Below, in pieces: positions 1 to 6,942 of a stretch of 64,000 nt of DNA. The number at the start of each line of letters is the position of its first letter. Positions within the stretch are counted from its first letter, which is position 1. A model generated the notes under the pieces. That model was not told where the DNA came from and made no database searches. It saw only the letters and a list, made by a program, of their open reading frames with translations. Origin of the DNA: Candidatus Fusicatenibacter intestinigallinarum (GTDB lineage Bacteria > Bacillota > Clostridia > Lachnospirales > Lachnospiraceae); contig DWWU01000030.1 of NCBI GenBank assembly GCA_019119555.1, forward strand, positions 1-64,000, written 5' to 3'. The translations under genes and the position numbers were made by a program.

Positions 1-59
1 CGTCCCCCAGACAACCGAACCAGTCGCGCAGTTATCTGCGATACGTTATGTCAGGCAGT

Positions 60-992
60 TCAGCCGCCAACGGTACGGAACCCGTACTCCACAGATCCGT
101 TTTCCCATTCCGCACAGATCAGATACCGGTATCCGGGCGCAGCCTTCTCCAGAAACAGAAGACCGTCCTCGCCGGTCTGTACCTCCACCTTTTCGCCCTC
201 CGGCTGTGTATCCGCGGACTGTCCTTCCGCCCAGCGGCTGACGGTCACTTTTTCCGGCGCTGTCGAAAACAGAAGCGTCATATCTGCAGGCTCTTCCAGG
301 CGAATGTCGTCCTGAAACTCCCATTCCGTAATGTGGGATGCATCGGCGATCACCGATTTCATCGAACCGTCTTCTGTCTCATAGTTCCACTGATACCCTC
401 CGGTCATCGTCGTCACCGTCGTAATCGCCTGCGGCGTTCTGTATTCCACACTCATCGACGGAATCTCTGAAGGATCCGCCTCCGGACAGATACCGTCGAT
501 CATTTCCTGATATTGATCCGCGTCCGACGGATCTCCCTCTTCCTCCACCTGAATTCTGGTCACTCCCGGATACTGCCCCGGATAGCTTTCCAGCATAATT
601 CCATTGCCGTAAATCCTGAGAATATTTCCTCTCTCCAGATCTTCCTGGCCAATGGAATTTCCGTCCGCATCGCGGATATCCTCCGGCATTGTCACGGTAA
701 ACAGAGCCCCTGTTTCCTGATCAACCATCACATATCCGTTCTCCCCGCAGGGAACATACATGGCAAGATTTTCCGTTTCCTCCCCGGCGCCGCTTTCTCC
801 TTCTGCCAGGTTGGCGCTGCCATCTGCCGCCGGGCCGGCGGATCTTCTGTCTGCACCGGCAGAACTGCTCTCCGAAGCCGGGGATTCCGGCTCCGTATCC
901 GCCTTTGCTCCACAGCCGAAAAATACCACTACCAGCAGAAGCATCGCTGTCCCCGCTGCAAGGAATTTTCCGGTCTTACTTTTTTTCATCAT
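60..992 (-). CDS. Predicted lipoprotein with DUF3221-like segment
   Basis: Predicted exported lipoprotein of about 310 residues, function not recognised. It starts with a lysine-rich tip, a hydrophobic stretch and a lipobox (FFGC, Cys about residue 27), then a long low-complexity Ser/Ala/Glu linker, so it should be anchored to the outer face of the membrane. A middle segment (motifs GNILRIYGNGIMLES and YPGQYPGVTRI) resembles DUF3221/YobA-type OB-fold proteins; this is recognition by eye. I chose the ATG ATG at 992/989 because GGAG lies 8 nt upstream, rather than an upstream in-frame start that would bury the signal peptide. The nearest gene upstream is the YccF-like gene, 74 nt away on the same strand. 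Confidence 0.8.
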   Translation of the reverse strand: MMKKSKTGKFLAAGTAMLLLVVVFFGCGAKADTEPESPASESSSAGADRRSAGPAADGSANLAEGESGAGEETENLAMYVPCGENGYVMVDQETGALFTVTMPEDIRDADGNSIGQEDLERGNILRIYGNGIMLESYPGQYPGVTRIQVEEEGDPSDADQYQEMIDGICPEADPSEIPSMSVEYRTPQAITTVTTMTGGYQWNYETEDGSMKSVIADASHITEWEFQDDIRLEEPADMTLLFSTAPEKVTVSRWAEGQSADTQPEGEKVEVQTGEDGLLFLEKAAPGYRYLICAEWENGSVEYGFRTVGG

Positions 993-1066
993 TCCTGCAC
1001 TTCTCCTTTCTGATTTCGTCTCCGTGCACCGCAGCCATCGTTCCATCTCGCAGCCCCGCAGGTGCC

Positions 1067-1426
1067 TTACCGAATCTGAGCGCCAAACGGCATCAGCGCC
1101 AGTTTTGCCAGCTTAAACTGCTGCAGGCCGAACGGTATCCCGATCACGGTCACACACAGAAGTATACCCCAGAACGCATGGACACATGCCATTGGAAGGC
1201 CTGTGACGATCAGCCAGATCAGATTCAGCAGCAGCGAACCTGCGCCCCCTCCGTATATCACTTCCTTTCCGAAAGGAAAGAAAGACAGAGATGCAAATTT
1301 AAAGCACTGGGTTCCAATGGGGATCCCCACAATGGTGATGCACCAGAGGCATCCCTCCAGAAGCCAGCCAAGACCGCTGATACATCCTCCAAACAGAAAC
1401 CAAAGCAAATTTCCCAGACAACTCAT
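1067..1426 (-). CDS. YccF domain membrane protein
   Basis: Small integral membrane protein (119 residues) of the YccF family. Two hydrophobic blocks repeat the family signature of aromatic and glycine-rich segments followed by 'GIPIG' and 'GIPFG', with a conserved KLA..PFG near the C terminus. The family is of unknown function. It lies 74 nt ahead of the lipoprotein gene on the same strand. The ATG at 1426 has AAAGGAG 7 nt upstream and a short palindromic repeat begins 17 nt upstream of the start. Confidence 0.85.
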   Translation of the reverse strand: MSCLGNLLWFLFGGCISGLGWLLEGCLWCITIVGIPIGTQCFKFASLSFFPFGKEVIYGGGAGSLLLNLIWLIVTGLPMACVHAFWGILLCVTVIGIPFGLQQFKLAKLALMPFGAQIR

Positions 1427-1442
1427 TCATGTTCTCCTTTCC

Positions 1443-1470
1443 GTAACAGTTCAGCCGGCTGCACTGTTGC
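1443..1470. repeat. Short palindromic repeat (family 1)
   Basis: Imperfect 28-bp palindrome beginning GTAACAGTTCAGCC, with a matching inverted right half. It sits 17 nt upstream of the YccF start codon, so it would fold as a hairpin in the leader just before the ribosome binding site. Confidence 0.75.
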
Positions 1471-1497
1471 TCCTTACCTGATATGCCGGCCTGTATC

Positions 1498-2271
1498 TCA
1501 ATGCTCTTCTCGGTATTCTCTCGGCGTCTTCCCGGTAACGCGCTTGAAGCACCGGTTGAAAGTCCGAAGACTGCTGTAACCGCAGTCGAAAGCAACTTCA
1601 CTGACCGGCATGGCCGTGTGTTCCAGCAGATAGATTGCCTGGCAGACCCGATGTTCATGAATCAGATCGGGAAACGAAAGCTTCAGAAAACGATTGATAT
1701 ATCTGGAAAGATACAGGCGGCTGTAGCCCAGCTCTTCCGCAAGATCCTGAAGCGTCAGTTCTTCCCGGTAATGCTGCCGGATAAACAGAAGAATCCGGTG
1801 CAGCAGATCCCGGTCCTCCTCTTTTCGGTATTTCAGCTCTGTCTGTGAAAGGACACATGCCACCGTCTCGTAAAGCGCAGCCTTCGTAAGAAACAGATTG
1901 GAATCATCGTAAAAAAGCAAAGCCTCCAGCCGGCGGATCTGCTCCGGTTCCATCCGGAAAACCGGACATGCAAGAAAATGGTGTACCGTCTGGCTGTAAA
2001 ATTCCTGCACGTAATCCGGCGAAAAGACAGCCACATCACACACAGAGCCGCCAAGATCCCGGTATGAATGCACCTCATAGGGAAGTACAAGCACCATATC
2101 TCCCGCATGCATCAGAAAGGCTTTTCCGTTCACGGTCACCTCCAGCCCGCCCTGCTTCAGATACAGCAGTTCATAGCTTCTGTGCAGATGGGCGAAATGA
2201 CTGAAATCCACCGGATGGTAAAACGCAATATGTTTTTCCTTTCCGAAATGAAACTCTTCGTAGACAATCAT
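1498..2271 (-). CDS. AraC family transcriptional regulator
   Basis: Transcription factor of 257 residues. The N-terminal half is a cupin-like sensor (HMHAGDMVLVLP-type strand pattern around residues 20-80). The C-terminal 100 residues hold two helix-turn-helix motifs: LQDLAEELGYSRLYLSRYI and the AraC signature VAFDCGYSSLRTFNRCFKR, ending in TGKTPREYR. Cupin-AraC proteins usually respond to a sugar or other small ligand; the ligand cannot be read here. It starts 24 nt after the DUF3006 mini-gene on the same strand, so the two are probably cotranscribed. No carbohydrate genes lie immediately beside it. Confidence 0.92.
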   Translation of the reverse strand: MIVYEEFHFGKEKHIAFYHPVDFSHFAHLHRSYELLYLKQGGLEVTVNGKAFLMHAGDMVLVLPYEVHSYRDLGGSVCDVAVFSPDYVQEFYSQTVHHFLACPVFRMEPEQIRRLEALLFYDDSNLFLTKAALYETVACVLSQTELKYRKEEDRDLLHRILLFIRQHYREELTLQDLAEELGYSRLYLSRYINRFLKLSFPDLIHEHRVCQAIYLLEHTAMPVSEVAFDCGYSSLRTFNRCFKRVTGKTPREYREEH

Positions 2272-2295
2272 CTTCCGTCTTCCACCCCGATCCCG

Positions 2296-2469
2296 TCACA
2301 GCAGCGTATACTGAAGCATCTCATAAGCCAGACGGCTTCCCTCCATGATCTCCGGCGGCAGCAGCGCCCTCGCCACACACTTTGGTTCTTCCTCTGGTTC
2401 GTCGATTCTTCTGAGATACGCGTAATCTCCGTCAATTCGTTCCACAGTATAATCAATTCTCTCGAACAT
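2296..2469 (-). CDS. DUF3006-like small protein
   Basis: A 57-residue protein that begins MFERIDYTVERIDGDYAYLR and ends LAYEMLQYTLL. The pattern (ERIDGDYAYL, acidic middle, a 'P.EI.EG..L' turn, then a tail strand) matches the DUF3006 family of small beta proteins. The ATG has AGGAGG 8 nt upstream, an excellent site. DUF3006 proteins are often found near ComEC-like metallo-beta-lactamase hydrolases; one exists in this window at 45335 but it is far away. Function is unknown. Confidence 0.8.
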   Translation of the reverse strand: MFERIDYTVERIDGDYAYLRRIDEPEEEPKCVARALLPPEIMEGSRLAYEMLQYTLL

Positions 2470-2542
2470 TCCCGTTTCCTCCTTATGGTTTTCACTATTT
2501 TATCATTGACAGGGGAAATTGTACAATGTTTTTTTATAGTAC

Positions 2543-2627
2543 GCGATTTTCATTGGCCGGATGCCCGCAGGCTCTGCATTTTCATACGGTCTGTGCAGCG
2601 AATGTACAGACCTGGCTGAACGGTTAC
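2543..2627 (-). repeat. Partial long-form repeat (family 1)
   Basis: Reverse-oriented copy of the 133-bp composite repeat seen at 19919 and 21898, missing one end. It retains the GGCCGGATGC arm, the TTTCATACGGTCTGTGC block and the terminal TGAACGGTTAC. It occupies most of the gap upstream of the DUF3006 gene. Confidence 0.75.
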
Positions 2628-2701
2628 TCGTCGTCCTGCATAAAAAAAAACAGTTTTTTTTGTAATGTTTTTCCAAAAAGACAGGAACCTCAAAATATCC
2701 A

Positions 2702-2730
2702 TTGCTTTTTTATGGTTCCTGTCTTATAAT
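2702..2730 (+). promoter_or_regulatory. Sigma-A promoter of folT
   Basis: TTGCTT and TATAAT separated by 17 nt, ending about 18 nt before the riboswitch, so the transcript would start with the aptamer. Confidence 0.8.
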
Positions 2731-2745
2731 GAGCGCAACATAGAA

Positions 2746-2846
2746 ATGCAGAGTAGGTTTATATGCGTTAAGTGCTTTCCGGATAGAGAGTCGCTGGAAA
2801 GACGAAAAGAGTAATCTTGCGGTATATAAGTCGCATCTCGCTGCAA
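2746..2846 (+). promoter_or_regulatory. THF (tetrahydrofolate) riboswitch
   Basis: The leader carries the class I THF aptamer hallmarks: GAGTAG at the start, the invariant GCGTTAAGTG, a P3 helix (CTTTCC/GGAAAG), a P2 helix (TATATGCG with CGGTATATA) and a closing P1 (GCAG with CTGC). It precedes a folate ECF transporter component, the classic target. Control is probably translational, since the aptamer ends about 60 nt before the start and no clear terminator follows it. Confidence 0.9.
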
Positions 2847-2907
2847 CAGAAGATAAACAAAATTATCTCCTATTGTAGTAAGAGCCAGAAAAGGAGGTAA
2901 TTTTTTT

Positions 2908-3492
2908 ATGTCTAAAAACCCGTTAAACTCTGAAAAAAAACAGAACATTTTTGTGTCATCTTCACAGGAACTGAAAAAAGTTCCCGCGCTGGCCGCATGC
3001 GCCATGTTTGCTGCGCTGGCAATGATCCTTAACTCTGTGGCGTCCATCAGTATCGGGCCCTACATCAAAATCGGCTTCTCGGCAATCCCCAATCAGCTGG
3101 TTGATTATCTGTTCGGTCCGGTGACCGGTTCTCTGTTCGCAGGCGTTCTTGATATTGTAAAATATGTACTGAAACCGGACGGAGCCTTTTTCTTCGGATT
3201 CACCTTTAACGCCATGCTCGCAGCGTTTATCTACGGCTGCTTCTACTACAAGAAAAAACTTACCTTATGGCGTGTATTGCTTGCAAAGCTGATTGTTATT
3301 CTGGTCGTAAACGTATTCCTGAACACATTATGGCTGGACATGCTGTACGGAAAAGGTTTTCTGGTTCTTCTTCCGGCCCGAGCAGTCAAAAATCTGATCA
3401 TGTGGCCGATTGATTCCGTAATCTTTTTTGCCCTCACACGTCTGATCGAGCAGACCGGCGTATTCCGGATGTTCCGCACAGCGGCAAGATAA
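2908..3492 (+). CDS. folT: Folate ECF transporter S component
   Basis: Substrate-binding membrane component (194 residues) that captures folate for an energy-coupling factor transporter. It has about six hydrophobic segments. The N-terminal helix with alanine/methionine-rich sequence (AACAMFAALAMILNS) is the S-component surface that docks on the EcfT coupling protein, followed by IGPYIKIGFSAIPNQLVDYLFGP, typical of the FolT family. AGGAGG precedes the ATG. The shared EcfA/A'/T module is not in the window, as usual for group II ECF systems. Expression should fall when reduced folate is plentiful, through the THF riboswitch. Confidence 0.92.
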   Translation: MSKNPLNSEKKQNIFVSSSQELKKVPALAACAMFAALAMILNSVASISIGPYIKIGFSAIPNQLVDYLFGPVTGSLFAGVLDIVKYVLKPDGAFFFGFTFNAMLAAFIYGCFYYKKKLTLWRVLLAKLIVILVVNVFLNTLWLDMLYGKGFLVLLPARAVKNLIMWPIDSVIFFALTRLIEQTGVFRMFRTAAR

Positions 3493-3586
3493 CTGCGGAA
3501 ACGTTACGGTATCGAACACGTTTCTGATTGATACATTGCCTGAAAAGGCAGATCATGTTTCACCCGAAACTGCATTTTCAATGTCT

Positions 3587-3634
3587 GAATTCCCGGAAAA
3601 ACGGTGCATCGGCAAACCGTTTCTCCGGGAATTC
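3587..3634 (+). terminator. Terminator after folT
   Basis: Long hairpin with arms GAATTCCCGGaaAAACGGT and its inverse around a 9-nt loop, followed by a short T run. It sits between the convergent folT and acetyltransferase genes and may serve both. Confidence 0.7.
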
Positions 3635-3688
3635 TGTTTTCCCCTGAAAAATGTGACTGTCCGGCTGGCTGCCCATTGCCCTGCTGTT

Positions 3689-4915
3689 CTAAAACAGGTT
3701 TAATACGTGGCACATTTTTCTGTAAAACATCCGGTCCAGCGGAGCATCCTGATTTTTCACCTGAACCTCCGGCATCCATGGAATCTCACGGGCGGAGCGC
3801 GGCCCGCAAAGAAGCGCTGACAGAGCGCTGACCGGCAGGCAGAGATCCGCCTTCTCTCCGGTTCTGGCAACCTGATTTTCCCGTCCTGGCGCGAAGTCTA
3901 CGCTCCAGACGCCATTGTTCTGCGGAAGCATCTCATCTGTCACCTCCAGAAGGATTCTTCCGCTTCCCTGACACTTGCAGAGTCTCAGCGCCTCCTCCAC
4001 GTTTACAATCCGCAGCATTCCGTTATAAAACCTCTGGCAGGTAATCCCTGTGCTCTCGCCGAAAAACGAATCCGGGTGGATTCCTTCCGGCACTCCGAAA
4101 CGGAATTTTTTGTAATATGCGGAAAAACTGGTTTTCACAAAGGACAACAGCCCGAGATACGCCTCCGCATCCAGCGCCAGAAATCCGTTTTTCATCCGAA
4201 ACGTCGTGGTACAGTCGAACACATCCCCGTCTGTCTTGCCGGCAATCAAAAACCCCCGGGGCGCATGGTTCCCGTTTCTCCAAAGATAAATATACCGTTT
4301 CTGTTCCAGAAGATTCTCCTTTTCCAGCGCCGGATCATAACTGCTGCGGCGCACTGCCAGATTGCAGTCTTTATAGAACTCACGGTAAATTTCCAGAAGC
4401 GGAGACAGGTCGTCTCCCGGAAAAAGCTGTTCCACGCTTCCCTCCGCAGATCCGGACGGAAGCGCGTCAAAAGGAACGGTCCACTCCCAGACACAGGCAT
4501 TGTTTTCATACCCGAATTTCCGATAATACTTTGTGCTGAACGGATACAGCGCGGAGAGCACGAAGCCCTTCTCATACATATCGTTCAGCGCCGCTCCAAA
4601 GCAGCGGCGAATCACTCCCCGGCGGCGCCACTGGGGCAGTGTCGAGACGCCGCCGATCCCGCCCATCCGAACATCATGTCCGTCAAAGCCGACGGTGAAG
4701 TGGTTGACGATAATGCTTCCCAGCAGATCTTTCCCGTCGTCCGCAAAGCAGCCCCAGCATTCCGCAGGGTCGGAATCCGAAGATTCCTTTTCCTTCTCCG
4801 CCGTCTCAAGGGCCTGCTGTTTCGCCTTTTCAGGATCAAACGGAAATTCAAAACAGACCGCCTGAATCAGATCTGATTTCCATTGTTCCTCTTTCCGCAA
4901 AATTCTCGTAATCAT
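3689..4915 (-). CDS. Eis-like GNAT N-acetyltransferase
   Basis: Acetyl-CoA dependent N-acetyltransferase of the Eis type, about 408 residues: an N-terminal GNAT domain with the acetyl-CoA loop (VSTLPQWRRRGVIRRCF), a second degenerate GNAT domain, and a C-terminal SCP2/sterol-carrier-like domain (around ILLEVTDEMLPQNNG). Eis proteins acetylate amines, some of them aminoglycosides; the substrate here is unknown. I used the ATG at 4915 because AGGAGG lies 9 nt upstream; the GTG at 4936 would overlap that site. It faces the second GNAT gene's stop codon across a partial long-form repeat. Confidence 0.87.
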   Translation of the reverse strand: MITRILRKEEQWKSDLIQAVCFEFPFDPEKAKQQALETAEKEKESSDSDPAECWGCFADDGKDLLGSIIVNHFTVGFDGHDVRMGGIGGVSTLPQWRRRGVIRRCFGAALNDMYEKGFVLSALYPFSTKYYRKFGYENNACVWEWTVPFDALPSGSAEGSVEQLFPGDDLSPLLEIYREFYKDCNLAVRRSSYDPALEKENLLEQKRYIYLWRNGNHAPRGFLIAGKTDGDVFDCTTTFRMKNGFLALDAEAYLGLLSFVKTSFSAYYKKFRFGVPEGIHPDSFFGESTGITCQRFYNGMLRIVNVEEALRLCKCQGSGRILLEVTDEMLPQNNGVWSVDFAPGRENQVARTGEKADLCLPVSALSALLCGPRSAREIPWMPEVQVKNQDAPLDRMFYRKMCHVLNLF

Positions 4916-4952
4916 ACCTATGTTTCCTCCTGACACCTGTTTCAGATTTTCG

Positions 4953-5010
4953 CAGCATTGTGCTTTCGTATGGTCTGTGCAGTGAATACACAGACCTGGC
5001 TGAACTGTAA
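4953..5010 (-). repeat. Partial long-form repeat (family 1)
   Basis: Contains the TGGTCTGTGCAGTGAAT and ACAGACCTGGCTGAACTGTAA blocks of the long repeat in reverse orientation. Its near end is about 40 nt upstream of the Eis-like gene start. Confidence 0.7.
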
Positions 5011-5016
5011 TGACTG

Positions 5017-5592
5017 TTACACAAAATGGACTTCAGAAACGTTCCAGTACTTTCTGTAGACTCTGTCATGATTTCCGTCAAGATTTTTCTGATACATCCG
5101 AAATGTGACAAGCACGTTCTTCGGCTGCACCAGTTCCTCATAAGAGTACTGGTAAGTCATTCCGATGCGCTGCATGACGCCGCCGCTCCGCGGATTGTTC
5201 ACATCATGGGTGGCAGTAATATAGGGAATCCCATCCCGTTTCAGCTGCGCCGTAACAGCGCCTGCAGCCTCTGTCATAATTCCCCGGCGCCAGAATTCCC
5301 TGCGAAGCCCGTACCCCAGATCATAGCTGTCGTCCATTTTTACATTTACATACCCCACAGGCACATTGTTTTCCTTCAGGCAGACCGCGTAATCATAGGC
5401 ATGCGCCTTCTCATAATTTGCCGCATACCGCGCCTCATAAAACGCTTTCGTCTCCTCCAGATTCTTCACAGGATACCAGGGCAGAAATGTATTCACTTCC
5501 TCGTCACTCAGAAGAAGATACAGATCGTCCATATCATCCTCCGTGAATTTTCTCAGAATTAATCTTTCTGTCTCCAGCCTCGGTGTATTCAT
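5017..5592 (-). CDS. GNAT N-acetyltransferase (RimJ/RimL type)
   Basis: Acetyltransferase of 191 residues with the RimJ/RimL layout: LETERLILRKFTEDD at the N terminus, a strand with VGYVNVKMDDSYDLGYG, the acetyl-CoA pyrophosphate loop RREFWRRGIMTEA, and a C-terminal NPRSGGVMQRIGMTY segment that is the usual substrate-binding end (N..S..V..K.GM). These enzymes acetylate protein N termini or small amines; the target is unknown. The start ATG follows GGAGGAGAAAC closely. Confidence 0.9.
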   Translation of the reverse strand: MNTPRLETERLILRKFTEDDMDDLYLLLSDEEVNTFLPWYPVKNLEETKAFYEARYAANYEKAHAYDYAVCLKENNVPVGYVNVKMDDSYDLGYGLRREFWRRGIMTEAAGAVTAQLKRDGIPYITATHDVNNPRSGGVMQRIGMTYQYSYEELVQPKNVLVTFRMYQKNLDGNHDRVYRKYWNVSEVHFV

Positions 5593-5688
5593 AGTTTCTC
5601 CTCCGCCGCAGTATTCTTCTCCATAACCTCTGTTTTTCTCCGCCCTTTTTTGCCGGAAGTTCCGCGGATATGCAGATCCTGGCGAAAA

Positions 5689-6942
5689 TCACGGGCAGAA
5701 GAATCTGTTCAGTTCCTCCCGGAAGTTCTCCGGAACCTTTCGCGGAAACGGAAAAACCTCCGCGGAAGCCAGACGCCTGGCAACCATCGCAAGCAGCCGG
5801 CTGCTTCTCTCCAGTGACCAGGCGGAAATCAGCGCCGCCGTATCGTGACGGGTATGCATGCCGAAGCCATCCCGGTTCAGTGTCATCGCCGGTATGCCCT
5901 TCCATGCGAAGCTGTTGGAATCGCTTCCCCAGATCTGATTTTTGAACGATACTCCCATTCCCGCTTCATGCGCGTAGGCAGAAAGAATACGGCAGATCTC
6001 CGGATCTCCCGTCACGCCGATGACCGTTCCCCCGATCGTCTGTCCGGCCAGATCCACGTTCATATTAAACCGGTGAGACGCCAGCTCCTCCCGGCGGCGT
6101 TCCACATAATCCAGGCTTCCATACAGGCCTTTCTCCTCCGCTCCGAACCAGAGAAACTCCATCGTTCTGCGGGGACGGTGCGCAGAGAAATAACGGCTGA
6201 GTTCCATGACAATCGCCGCCCCTGCCATATTGTCGTATGCGCCGGGGCCTTCCGGTACCGAATCGTAATGGGCGCTGACGGTCAGAATCTCTTCCGCACG
6301 ATCGCTTCCTTCGATCCGGAGGATCAGATTCCGGGAGGTTCCCGTTACTTTTTTCTGGCGCACAGCCAGACGGACCTTCGACGCGCCCCGCTCTACCAGC
6401 TCCGCTGCATCCCGGAAGTGAATCGTCACGCCCTGAATCGGAGTTTCCTTCACCCCGCGCAATGAACGACGGGCAGGCCTGAGGTCCTCTCCCTCGTCAA
6501 TCGGTGTTCCGGACAGCATCACAAATCCTGCCGCTCCCGCATCTGTGAGCCGCTGATACATTTCCTTTCCCACCGTTCCGTTGACCAGCACGATTTTCCC
6601 CTTTGCATATGCAAGGCTGATACTGTCACCGTTTTCCACATAAAGAAAGGGCGCCTCCACTCCGCATTCCGGCGTACTGCCGCATCCCACACATCCGACC
6701 GCACGATACGCCTTCTGATACGGCTCTGTCACTTCCAGACAGGCCTCCAGAATCCGTGATTCCTCAAAAGAAAACGGTTCCTCCCGGAGTGTAATTCCCG
6801 GTCCGGACACATTCTGTTCCAGATAGCTTCTGATCTTTCCGGCAGCCGCCTGCTCCCCGCAGGTACCGGCCTCCCGGACAAAATCAAACATTTTCAGAAA
6901 ATCCAGCGCTCTTGCACCGCTGATCTGCATATTGTCATCCAT
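5689..6942 (-). CDS. M28 family zinc aminopeptidase
   Basis: Zinc exopeptidase of 417 residues. A PA-insert region (residues about 100-190) sits before the catalytic M28 domain. Metal ligands are visible in order: SAHYDSV (His, Asp), GAYDNMAG (Asp), GAEEKGLYGS (catalytic and ligand Glu), NVDLAG (Asp) and RHDTAAL (His). No signal peptide is present, so it should act in the cytoplasm. I chose the ATG at 6942; an upstream in-frame start would reach 100 nt into the neighbouring gene. It overlaps the end of the transglutaminase-fold gene by 8 nt, which implies translational coupling and a joint role in peptide processing. Confidence 0.88.
   Translation of the reverse strand: MDDNMQISGARALDFLKMFDFVREAGTCGEQAAAGKIRSYLEQNVSGPGITLREEPFSFEESRILEACLEVTEPYQKAYRAVGCVGCGSTPECGVEAPFLYVENGDSISLAYAKGKIVLVNGTVGKEMYQRLTDAGAAGFVMLSGTPIDEGEDLRPARRSLRGVKETPIQGVTIHFRDAAELVERGASKVRLAVRQKKVTGTSRNLILRIEGSDRAEEILTVSAHYDSVPEGPGAYDNMAGAAIVMELSRYFSAHRPRRTMEFLWFGAEEKGLYGSLDYVERRREELASHRFNMNVDLAGQTIGGTVIGVTGDPEICRILSAYAHEAGMGVSFKNQIWGSDSNSFAWKGIPAMTLNRDGFGMHTRHDTAALISAWSLERSSRLLAMVARRLASAEVFPFPRKVPENFREELNRFFCP

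Noticed and set aside
2268-2495. 75-codon frame on the minus strand
   Set aside because: Wrong frame over the DUF3006 mini-gene; basic, Arg/Trp-rich shadow.
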